Assembly (NCBI RefSeq): GCF_937616625.2
Contig: NC_065571.1
Coordinates: forward strand, 57,087,651-57,151,650
Source: Mercurialis annua
Lineage: Eukaryota > Streptophyta > Magnoliopsida > Malpighiales > Euphorbiaceae
Reading direction: 5' to 3'
DNA length: 64,000 nt
Below are positions 26,254-36,954 of this stretch, in pieces. The notes below the pieces were generated by a model. That model searched no databases, was not told the DNA's origin, and saw only the letters and a list, made by a program, of their open reading frames with translations. Made by a program: the position numbers and the translations under genes. Each line of letters starts with the position of its first letter. The first letter of the stretch is position 1.

Positions 26254-26464
26254 CTTCTCGATCGAGAAGCACCATTTAAACTAGCTTCTCGATCGAGAAG
26301 CTCCTTGAAGGAATTCCCTGCCAATTTTCCCTTATCTTCTCGATCGAGAAGCACCATTTAAACTAGCTTCTCGATCGAGAAGCTCCTTGAAGGAATTCCC
26401 TGCCAATTTTCCCTTATCTTCTCGATCGAGAAGCATAGGCAAAAATGGCTTCTCGATCGAGAAG
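26254..26464. repeat. Palindrome array in Athila A pol-ORF3 spacer
   Basis: Six perfect CTTCTCGATCGAGAAG copies at 26254, 26285, 26336, 26367, 26418 and 26449 (spacing 31, 51, 31, 51, 31). Bases 26254-26335 and 26336-26417 form a perfect 82-bp tandem duplication, so the array grows by whole units. The spacer between pairs includes AATTCCCTGCCAATTTT. Confidence 0.97.
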
Positions 26465-26758
26465 CCCCTGATTTCTGCACAACTTCTTTCAAAACTTCAA
26501 TAAGTCTTGTCCAATGCTTCCCAACTCAAATTAGCTCCGTGCTTTTCTATTTTCTACACATCAACAACATGAACACCCCGGCATTAAAGAGAACAAAAGA
26601 TATAAACAAAACTAAACTAATTCAAAAATGAAAATTTCTCAAAGTAAATAACTAAAACGAAAGAAATAAGTAAAAATAAAGAAAATCTAACCGCTTGGGA
26701 ATGCCTCCCAAGTGCGCTTGTTTTAAGTCAAAAGCTCGACCGTTCTTGCTTGTAGAAC

Positions 26759-27712
26759 TCATGAGGCGGGGTCGAGATAACATTGTTCCCCCTTTTGATC
26801 CGTTAAAGGCCCCAAGTAAGGCTTGCAACGGTGTCCGTTGACCTTAAACGTTTCACCTCCTTGATTCTCCAACTCAATGGCACCATGATTCGCCACACTC
26901 CGAATCTTAAATGGTCCACTCCATCGGGACTTAAGCTTTCCCAGAAACAATCTTAACCTCGAATTATACACCAATACATACGTTCCAACTTCGAAAGTTT
27001 TAGGGGAAATGTGGGCATCGTGCCATCGCTTGGTCTTCTCCTTGTAAAGCTTTGCATTCTCATATGCCAAGAACCGGAATTCCTCCAATTCATTGAATTG
27101 CAACAAGCGTTTCTCCCCCGCCGCTTTTAGATCAAAATTCAACTTTTTAATCGCCCAATAGGCCCGGTACTCTAATTCCAAGGGTAGATGACATGCTTTC
27201 CCATACACAATGCGATAAGGGGTCATACCTAATGGCGTTTTGAATGCCGTGCGATATGCCCATAATGCATCGTCAAGCTTCAAACTCCAATCCTTGCGAG
27301 TCCCATTCACCGTCTTCTCCAATATCCGCTTCAACTCCCGGTTAGAGACCTCAACTTGCCCACTTGTTTGCGGATGATAGGGGGTAGCAACCCGGTGATA
27401 CACATTGTACTTTTTCATTAATGCATCGAATTGCCGGTTGCAAAAATGAGATCCACCGTCGCTAATAATAACTCGTGGGGTACCAAACCGATTCATCAAC
27501 CTCTTGAGGAACTTCAAAACTACCTTGGCGTCATTGGTAGGTAGAGCTTCCGCTTCCACCCATTTCGATACATAGCATACGCCAACTAAAATATATAAGT
27601 TCCCATGCGACATCGGAAAAGGACCCATGAAGTCAATCCCCCAAACATCAAAGATCTCTACCTCTTGCACGGAAGTCAACGGCATCTCATCCCTTTTAGA
27701 AATGTTCCCAAC
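26759..27712 (-). pseudogene. Athila A integrase, downstream part
   Basis: Continues the pol frame on the other side of element B. The catalytic core has [10 protein letters not shown] (first Asp), ISDGGSHF (second Asp) and [13 protein letters not shown] (Glu), followed by a C-terminal SRWSGPFKI motif of the GPY/F type. It ends with a stop at 26759. About 318 residues remain. It is separated from the upstream part only by B and its duplicated CCAAC. Confidence 0.92.
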
Positions 27713-29169
27713 TGTTAGCAAAAATACTAACTTGTAGTAATCCGGAAATACGGAATCGATCCCACGAAGACAAGAGGTTTAAAGTGAGCGAACACGTAAT
27801 TGGAAATTCAATTCGGAAAGCAACGATCAATTGAAGGTTCAAGTATCCAATTACTAACTAAGAATTAAACTAACGTGAAATTGCAATTTAAACAAGTAAA
27901 GAGAATTAATTATCAAGAATCTAATTCAATAAAAGGGGAATGTCAAGGAGTTAGTAATCCAACCTAGGTTATGCAATCATGATTGGTCAAGTGTAAACTA
28001 CTAAGGACCGAGCGAGGCCTAAAACGTCATTCCCGCTCTCTCGAGCCTCAAGGAATGCCAAAACCGCTATCTAGTCATTCAATCACACCAAGCTCACTCT
28101 CGTGTTACAAGGCAAACTAAATCAATATCAAACGATTAATCAATCCGCTCCAAGGTCACCTAGGTTCAAACCCACTCTCGTGGAGCTCTAAAATCTAGGT
28201 TTTCTAACCTAAAGGTCGATCTAATCAACCACCTCTCGGTGCGTCAATCAAACTATGACATCGATTAAGGTAGCTAATCCTAATCAAGCAATGAGTAATA
28301 GGAAAGAAACAAAAGCATACAACACTAAGGACCAACCAATCAATCAAACCCCTAAATTATCATACTAACCCCCTAACAAAGGAAATTTAGCTACTCATAT
28401 TTAGATTAACACAAACAATCAAGGAATGAGCAAAGTAGAACATTAAAGTAAGAAGAATTACCTTGATTAAATAAGTAGAACAGACAAACATAAAGATAAT
28501 GAAGATTCACAATAAGTAGCTTGTAATAAAAATGAAGATCTTGTTATCATAAAGCAAATAAAACTTGCATCAAGCTCCAACAATGGAGGAATCTCCAAGG
28601 AGAAGATGGCTAATCTAAAAAAGGTAAAAACTAGAGAATAATCCAAAATGTCTACAACTTGTTGTATCCTAAAAAAGATAATGTGCTATTTATATGGGTT
28701 ACAAATGAGGTAAACAAAGGACACCCTTCTAAGGAGTGTTGGGCCTAAAATAGAAATTGAGCCCTTGAGTTTTGTCTTGTCTCGAAATTCAAATTCTGAG
28801 CTTCTTTTTAAGGGGCTCGATCGAGCCATCCACTTAAGAGTGAGGGCTCGATCGAGCCTTATGCCTTGAAGAAACTTCTGGACAGCTTTGTTCATAGGGC
28901 TCGATCGAGCCTTCCTTCATAAGTGAAGGGCTCGATCGAGCCCCTCCTTTAAACGCCCATATCTTGCTCGTTTCTTCGCTCTTTCAACTCGCTCCTATTC
29001 CGATACTTGATTTCTTCATTCTTTAAGCCCAAAACACTTCGCATTGCTTCATTTTACCTGAAACACTAATACACAAAATAAGCACACCAATACGGGGAAA
29101 AAGCGCTTCAAAGTATACTAAAAACAAGCGAAAACAACTCCTAAACATAGGTGTAAAATGCACCTATCA
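27713..29169 (-). repeat. 3' LTR of Athila B
   Basis: 1457 bp and ungapped against its partner. The palindromes are at 28814-28942, preceded by TCGAAATTCAAATTC (28782-28796), which is shared with the ORF3 spacer of element A. Confidence 0.96.
28814..28942. repeat. Palindrome cluster in 3' LTR of Athila B
   Basis: Four perfect GGCTCGATCGAGCC copies at 28814, 28845, 28898 and 28929 (spacing 31, 53, 31). The fourth extends to GGGCTCGATCGAGCCC. The core CTCGATCGAG is shared with element A; the arms are not. Confidence 0.97.
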
Positions 29170-29181
29170 AACCTCCTCACA
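29170..29181 (-). other. Polypurine tract of Athila B
   Basis: Minus-strand GTGAGGAGGTT-type purine run touching the 3' LTR, the same as in element A. Confidence 0.75.
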
Positions 29182-30859
29182 CTTACCCTTTGCTTGTCCC
29201 CAAGCAAGAAATGAATCTTACTAACAAAACAACATTAACAACCTTGGTGATTATGAACTCATGTCAACAACCGAACTCCCAATCAATGAAGACACAAAAA
29301 CAATCAACTAGTATTATCAACCACAAGCGATGCAAACAAATGAGGAATGCAATTATAATGACATAGTCCAATGACATTGAGAATACTATCGATATGGCAT
29401 CATGTCAAGCAATCTCAAAGTTACAATCATCTACGGGACATGCACACATTGGTCCACAAGAATTGGCAATTCATGGCATATTGTTCATAGACATCAAGCA
29501 AAAGCAATTTAATTCTCTCAAGATGGCACTCCAACACTCAAGTGTTTCGGGTAAACAATTAGGCTCACTACATGCGAAAATTCACCATAAGCTTGCTCTT
29601 AGTCCCGAACTCCACTATTTGATTCGGTAATCAACAACTATCATATGGACTTGTGTAAGGGTTGTAGCTTGGCTAGGGGTTAGGGGTAGGAAAATTTGGA
29701 TAATTGGCTAAAACTTGACTTGAACAACTAACTTATTATGCACTTTTTGACCTAACTCAGATTTTCAACACTTGTAAATTTTTTTTTTCTTTTTTTTTTC
29801 TATTGCCTTTGTTTATTCTTTCTTTCTTTTCTTTTTCTTCATTTTTCCTCTTTTTTTTTTAATTTTTTATTTTCTTTTTCTTCTTGATATTTTTTTTATT
29901 CTTTCTTTCTTTTGATTTTCTTTTTCTCGAGGCAAATTCCTATTCTTTGAGCACTTTCACATTTTCTTCCTAATCATCAAGCTAGTGTCACAATCTTTCA
30001 AAATTAAGTTATTCAAATCAAATTTGGGTGTTTAAGAGGTAAAATGTTGAAGGATAATGGTGTATAATTGGTGTGTATCAAGGAAGGGTTTAGGCTCAAA
30101 TGGTGAATTCTAAGGGTGAAGGGTAGGCTTTTAAAGTGGTCTTATCCGAAAATGGGGTTAGTCCTAATGCCATACTCATTTAGCTATTGACACTCAACCA
30201 TATAGTCTCGAACGGACACCAAGCAAGTTCTAGGAATTAGCAAGCAAACGACACTCATCAAAAATAATTAGGCTCAATCAAACACTCAAATAAAGGTGGT
30301 GTCATGCCAAATACTTAATTCCTATGAACACATGCCAATCATGCTATCACATTTCAAAATGGCACCAATTTTTACAATTTAAAGCACATATCATGCATCC
30401 GCATTAAGTACCACGAAAATTGCCAAAATCACAACAGCCAACTAATTGAATTCACCCTAATCTCATTGAAACATGTCATACACATTGCATTTCATTAAGC
30501 AAGCATCAACATTTGATTGAATAAACTAGAAAACACACTTGATGACTTCATTGATCGGGAAATACATTAGTTGACAAATTCCAAAAATACACCAAGGCCA
30601 CTAATCATGCTTTCAACAAACTAAAGCCAAAGATTTCGTGCTTAAGGTGACTCTAAACAACCCAAAATAAATAGCGCAAACACTAAAAACAACTAAAAAA
30701 AAAAAAACGAAAGCATAAAACATAAGAAAAACATAAAAGCAAGATACAATTTCACAACCAACCCTCCTCACACTATTTCTAGCTTAGTCCCGAAGCATGA
30801 AATAGAGAAAAAATAAAGCGTGAAATTGAATAAGAAAGAGTTGGAGAAATCAAATCTTG
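29182..30859. other. Athila B region between ORF3 and 3' LTR, with long pyrimidine tract
   Basis: Non-coding. The plus strand has a nearly pure pyrimidine stretch at 29777-29930 (polypurine on the transcribed strand), in the same relative place as in element A. The rest is homologous to the A region but lacks the A-specific 375-bp duplication. Confidence 0.75.
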
Positions 30860-32215
30860 CTAATCGAATGTCGGGGGTTCCGGAGATGGTGTGGGCGAAG
30901 GGTAGCGTGGCCCGCCTTGGGCGTTGAGATAATCCCTCAATTTCTCCTCTTGCCTTCTTTGCCTAGCCCGAAGGTATTTCATCATATACCTTTGTTCCTT
31001 CATGAATTGGCGTTGTTCCGCCTCAAAGTCACTCGGGGCTTGTTGATGACTAGCTTGGGCTCCTTGGAACTCGGTGTCGGGCCAATTCTCCCATTCGGCA
31101 CCTTGCTCTTCTCCGTGAGCGCTAGTCTCCGCTACACCCTTGTCTCTCCTCCGCACTTGTTCTTTTTGAGGCCTTTGCTTCGGCGCCTCAACTTCTTGCT
31201 CTTGTTCTTGCTCGGTGTCTTCTTCTTCATCACTCGGTGATGGAGGTCGAGCACCATGTCGACTCACATAAGCGGCTCTTCGATAGTAAGGCACAATTTC
31301 TCCTTTTTTGACATATGAAGCCGCCCGCAAGTGCTCCATGTTGATCATTTTCGGCTTTTCCCACTTGTAGTCACCGAATTCCAACGTCTCACTCTTTGCT
31401 AGCATAGTGACAAACCACCCAAAACCAATCTTCTTCGTACTTAGCTCGGGTATTTCACCAATATTGCGCATGAGCCTATACGCCGAATTAACTCGGTATG
31501 CTTCCACCTCCGGGTGTAACATGGCGTTGAAAGCCAAAAGATCCTCCTTAGCCAACTTGCTATATTCGTTTCGACCACAAAAAGTGTGACCGTACCATTT
31601 GAGGACTACCACATGTGCGGTATCCATCACTTCGTTGGTCTTGGAGGTGTTGGAGTTGTAATGATCCAACCCGGAGAGTTCCTTCCAAATGGCGTGCTCA
31701 TCAAAACCGACCCCCGGAATGCATTTCAAACCTTCATTGCTCATTTTGAAATCCCATGTCAACTCATCCAATTCATAATGAGCTTGCCTTCCACCCAATC
31801 AAAACTCAAACTCGGTAAGCGATTCTCCACTTGTTTTCAAAGTTGTGAAAAACTCATAAACGAGAGCTTCACAATAGTCATGAGGGAGTTGTGCCAATTC
31901 AAGCAAGTCTAAGCGCCAAAGAAGCTTCTTCACCATAGCTTCAATCCCTAATTTCTTCATGGTTTCCCAATCAATTTGGAATGGCTTTGTAATACCTCTT
32001 GCTTTGAGTTTCTCATAGAGCAAGCCTTCCTCTCCGGAACGGATTTGAAAAGGTGCGTTGAAACGTCTTGTGAGAGATGCCGGAGTGTTAACCCCTACTT
32101 CTCTTGCTCCGGAGGCGGTAGTTTTCCGGCGAGAACGAATGGTGGAGGTGCGTGGAGCTTGTTCTTGAGGTGGTGGATTTTTAGCGGACTTGGATGATTG
32201 CCCAGATTTTCCCAT
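30860..32215 (-). pseudogene. Athila B ORF3 (one in-frame stop)
   Basis: Homologue of the A ORF3: MGKSGQSSKSAKN start, a middle conserved region (WYGHTFCGRNEYSK, MLHPEVEAYRVNS), a charged linker and the conserved tail GGPRYPSPTPSPEPPTFD. A TGA at 31799-31801 splits it into 138 and 312 codons in the same frame. Element A has an Arg codon (AGG) at about this point. No signal peptide or membrane helix is visible. Function is unknown. Confidence 0.85.
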
Positions 32216-32574
32216 TAGAAGAGTAAGGAAAAGGGTGTTTGAAAGCGTGGTTAGATTTAAGGTTCGCCGGAGGATGGTGGGGGTAAGGTGGTGGCCGAAT
32301 TTTTTGAAGAAGAGGAGGAAAGCTATGGAGTTTTCTAAATGGGGTAAAAAGAGTGAGGAAGAAGATGAATGAATGTGGACATTTATGGCAAAAATGAGGG
32401 GGAAACACCTTTGATTTTGAATTTTGAATTTGAAAGATTAAGATGAAGCCACCTCACCCATCCATGTGATATGTGTTTTCTTTTAATGGCTTGAGATCAT
32501 GCCACATCATCAATCCAAACCTCTATCTTTGAACCAATCAAAATAAAACAATCCCATTCTTCCTTAATTGGCTT
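32216..32574. other. Athila B leader upstream of ORF3
   Basis: A non-coding stretch between the palindrome cluster and ORF3, equivalent to 25918-26253 in A. No recognisable core promoter. Confidence 0.45.
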
Positions 32575-32702
32575 GGCTCAATCGAGCCCTTGAATTTTAG
32601 TGGATGGCTCGATCGAGCCCTATGTGGGAAAAATTCCCTGCCTCCATTTACAAAGGGGGCTCGATCGAGCCCTTCACTTAAGAAGGAAGGCTCGATCGAG
32701 CC
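32575..32702. repeat. Palindrome cluster in Athila B pol-ORF3 spacer
   Basis: Copies at 32575 (imperfect, GGCTCAATCGAGCC), 32606, 32658 and 32689 (spacing 31, 52, 31). The central spacer has AAAATTCCCTGCC, like the AATTCCCTGCC of element A. They are 360-490 bp upstream of the ORF3 start. Confidence 0.97.
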
Positions 32703-32928
32703 CTATGTGTAAAAGGGGGCAGAAAATTTTTCCTTTCCACTTGATTCCTACACACCAAAAACGAAACATACCCGGCATCAAATCGAACATAAATAACAAA
32801 AAGATTAACACAAAAACACAAGATTAAAAGCTAAGAACATAAAATAAAAGGTAGAAAATCGAACCTCTCGGGAATGCCTCCCGAGTGCGCTTGTTTAAAG
32901 TCGAAAGCTCGACTATCTCGCGGTGAAT

Positions 32929-35412
32929 TCAAGTAGGAGTGGTGAAAGAAACTTCATCTTCCACCCGATTGATCAATGGCCCAAGATATGGCTTGCATCT
33001 TTGTCCGTTGACCTTGAAGGTCTCACCCTTAGAATTCTCCAATTCTACCGCACCGTGATTTGCCACGTTTCTGATTTTAAATGGGCCACTCCAACGGGAC
33101 TTAAGCTTTCCCGGAAACAACCGCAAACGAGAGTTATAGAGAAGGACAAATGAACCAACCTTTAGCACCTTGGGGGCAATATGGGCGTCATGCCATTGCT
33201 TCGTTTTTTCTTTGTAAAGCTTGGCATTTTCATATGCCATGAATCGGAATTCATCCAACTCATTCAATTGAAGCAATCTCTTTTCCCCCGCCTTCTTGAA
33301 GTCAAAGTTTAACTTCTTAATAGCCCAATACGCTCTATGTTCAAGCTCTAGAGGAAGATGACACGCCTTCCCATAAACAATGCGGAATGGTGACATACCG
33401 AGTGGAGTCTTGTAGGCCGTCCGATATGCCCACAATGCGTCATCCAACTTCAAGGACCAATCTTTTCGGGATCCATTTACCGTTTTCTCCAAAATTCTTT
33501 TCAACTCACGGTTCGAAACCTCAACTTGGCCACTCGTTTGGGGGTGATAAGGTGTGGCGACCCGGTGATGCACATTATACTTCCTCATAAGAGCTTGAAA
33601 TTGCCGATTGCAAAAATGCGAACCTCCGTCACTAATAACCACTCTAGGAGTCCCAAACCGATTCACTAGCCGCTTAAGAAAACTCAACACTACTTTAGCA
33701 TCATTAGTGGGCAAAGCCTCCGCTTCTACCCATTTCGAAACATAATCCACACAGACCAAAATGTATTGGTTTTTGAATGAAACCGGAAATGGCCCCATGA
33801 AGTCTATACCCCATACATCAAATATCTCCACTTCTTGAACCGAAGTCAAAGGCATCTCATCTCTTTTCGAGATGTTGCCTACACGTTGGCACCGATCACA
33901 ATGGTCAACAAACTCTTTGGCATCACGAAACAAAGTTGGCCAAAAGAACCCGCTCTCAAGCACTCTAGCGGCGGTTCTTGCCGAACCATAATGTCCGGTC
34001 TCATGACATGAACTCAAAATGGGCATCATTTCTCCCAAAGCCACACATCGTCTCAACATCCCATCCCCACATATTTTAAACAAGAAAGGTTCATCCCACA
34101 AGTACCTTTTAACATCGGATAAGAACTTCTTCTTTTTGTGAGATGTCAAATCCGGAGGCATGACTCCCGAGGAGAGGTAGTTTGCAAAATCGGCATACCA
34201 TGGTGTCTCCACTTCCCGAATCATCATAAGCGTTTCGTCCGGAAACCGCTCATTAATCTCCACACCAATAGGAATTGGTTCCGGATTCTCGAATCTCGAA
34301 AGGTGATCCGCCACCACATTCTCCGTACCCTTCTTATCTCGGATTTCTACATCGAACTCTTGCATGAGAAGAATCCACCGAATAAGCCTAGGCTTTGCGT
34401 CTTGCTTAGTGAATAGATACCGTAAAGCGGCATGATCGGTGTATATGATGCATTTCGACCCAAGCAAGTATTGTCTAAACTTATCGAGAGCAAAGACAAC
34501 CGCCAACATCTCCTTTTCGGTAGTAGTATAGTTGAGTTGTGCTCCCGCCATAGTTCTACTAGCGTAATAGATCACATGCACCCGCTTTTCCTTTCTTTGC
34601 CCCAACACGCAACCCAATGCTTGGTCACTAGCATCACACATTAGCTCAAAAGGCAAACTCCAATCCGGAGATGAAATAATGGGAGCGGTCACAAGTGCCG
34701 ACTTTAGCTTCTCAAAAGCATCTTGGCAATCCCTTGTGAAGTCAAACGACGCATCTTTTACTAGCAAACTTGTCAAAGGTCGTGCGATAGATGAAAAATC
34801 CTTAATGAATCGCCGGTAGAAACCCGCGTGGCCCAAAAATGCCCGAACTCCTTTGACCGTAGTCGGAGCGACTAATTTTTCAATAACCGCCGTTTTTGCC
34901 CTATCCACTTCAATTCCCGCCTCCGATATCCTATGCCCGAGTACAATGCCTTCTTCCACCATAAAATGGCATTTTTCCCAATTTAGTACCAAGTTTGTCT
35001 CCACACATCTTGCTAAAACCCGCCTTAAGTTCGATAAGCAACCATCGAACGAATCGCCAAACACGGAGAAGTCATCCATGAACACCTCCATAATATCTTC
35101 AATCATATCGTTGAAGATTGAGGTCATACACCTTTGAAATGTGGCGGGTGCGTTGCATAGTCCGAAAGGCATTCGCCGGTATGCAAAGGTACCGTAGGGA
35201 CATGTGAAGGTCGTCTTTTCTTGATCTTCCGGGAGGATTAATATTTGATTGTAACCCGAGTACCCATCAAGGAAACAATAAAACTTGTGTCCCGCTACCC
35301 TCTCTAACATTTGATCGATAAATGGTAACGGAAAGTGATCTTTTCGGGTTACCTCGTTGAGCTTCCGATAATCGATGCATACTCGCCAACCGGTTACCGT
35401 CCGTGTGGAGAT
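32929..35412 (-). pseudogene. Athila B pol part 2 (RT, RNase H, integrase)
   Basis: Same frame again. RT has [20 protein letters not shown] and the catalytic FMDD. RNase H has [23 protein letters not shown] and YTDHAAL. Integrase has an HHCC finger, [31 protein letters not shown] and a terminal SRWSGPFKI. It is full length to the stop at 32929. The first Met, at 35310, lies inside RT, so this piece is not an independent gene. Relative to A there is a short deletion in the finger region (CHETGHYG). Confidence 0.92.
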
Positions 35413-36954
35413 TTACTCTCCTTTTTCATTCTCCACCATTGTCATACCGCCCTTTTTAGGAACACATTGAATGGGACTAACCCACTCACTATCCGAAATC
35501 GGATAGATTATTCCGGCGTCGAGGAGCTTGACGATCTCTTTGTGCACTACCTCCTTCATATTCGGATTCAATCTTCGTTGCCTTTGAGCCGACTTCTTTG
35601 ACTCGTCCTCGAGATTAATCTTATGCATCACAATTTGAGGACTTATTCCTCGAATGTCGGAGATTTGCCAACCCATTGCTAACATGTGTTCTTTCACCAC
35701 TTGCACAACCTTCCTTTCTTGATCCTTAGAGAGCTTGTTTGAGATGATTATCGGCAAGGTCTCATTTTCCCCAACAAAAGTATACCGGAGGTGTGGCGGA
35801 AGCGGCTTCATTTCAACCTTCGGGGGCAACTCCGAAGATGGTGGAGTCACACCATTGCTCTTGTTTAAACTTTCCGGCTTCGGTTCATCCTCTCTAGTAT
35901 ATTCATCATCCCCCGACTCGGAATGAAACGAGACTTGGGAAATGTGTTGAGAAAAAATTTCTGCCCCCTTTAACTCATGGGGCTCGATCGAGCCTTTCAT
36001 TAAAAGGGAGGGCTCGATCGAGCCCTTAGTGTTAAAGGAAGCAGAGATTTTTTCCTTTGAGAAGCTTGCCAACTCAAAATTTTCAGAAATTTCCCCCTTT
36101 GCTTGATTCAACACTTGCACATTTTCTTGAAGTTGTTCTTGCACAATCTCTTCAATCAAGTCTATCCTCATGCAATCCTCCTCCTCGATGGCATTCCGCA
36201 TCACTCTCTTCATATCAAACTCCACACTTTCCTCATCAATTCTCAAGGTGAGCTTGCCGGCATGAACATCGATGAGAGCACGCCCGGTGTTCATAAAAGG
36301 GCGACCAAGGATCATAGGACATTCTTTATCCACCGCATAGTCTAAGATCACAAAATCCACCGGAAAGATAAATTTATCCACTTTAACAAGTACGTCTTCC
36401 ACTATCCCATACGGCTTTTTGAGAGAGTGATCGGCAAGTTGCAATACCATCGAGGTGCGCTTTACCGGTTGATCACCAAACAAAGACCTAAAAAGAAACA
36501 ATGGCATCAAGTTAATACTTGCCCCAAGATCACACAAGCAATTTATAGCATTCATATTTCCTATAGTGCAAGGTATAGAAAAACTCCCTGGATCCTTAAG
36601 CTTTGTTGGTAGGGTGCTTTGGATTATGGAACTACAATTTTCCGTGAGCGGTATTGTCCCACCTTGCTCCCAACTACGCTTGTTCATAATTATATCTTTC
36701 AAGAATTTTGCATATTGGGGCATCTCCCTTAGTGCGTCCGCCAAGCTTAGATTAATTTGCAACTTCTTGAAAATCTCAAGGAACTTATGAAACTTTTCGT
36801 TCCCTTGAGCTTTCCTTAACCGGCTTGGGAATGGAACCGGTGGTACAAACGGTGGCGGCGGTGGTGGCCTCACATAGGGCTCTTCAACCTCGACAACCAC
36901 TTCCTCACATTCCTTTGGCAACTCTTGACTTGAACTTGCTATGTCAATTACCAC
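35413..36954 (-). pseudogene. Athila B pol part 1 (protease and linker)
   Basis: In frame with gag after the TAA. It contains the proline-rich linker VRPPPPPPFVPPVPFP, an aspartic-protease region with DLGASINLMP (DLG replaces the usual DTG/DSG, as normal for this lineage) and ILGRPFMNTGRALIDV. A linker follows in which two palindromes are translated as GSIEP repeats, then the RT N-terminus (GIIYPISDSEWVSPIQCV). It is closed by TAA at 35413-35415, where A reads CAA. Confidence 0.9.
35981..36024. repeat. Palindrome pair inside Athila B gag-pol linker
   Basis: Two GGCTCGATCGAGCC copies at 35981 and 36011 (spacing 30 bp, ten codons), each read as GSIEP. They lie in the same protease-RT linker where A has four copies. 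Confidence 0.97.
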
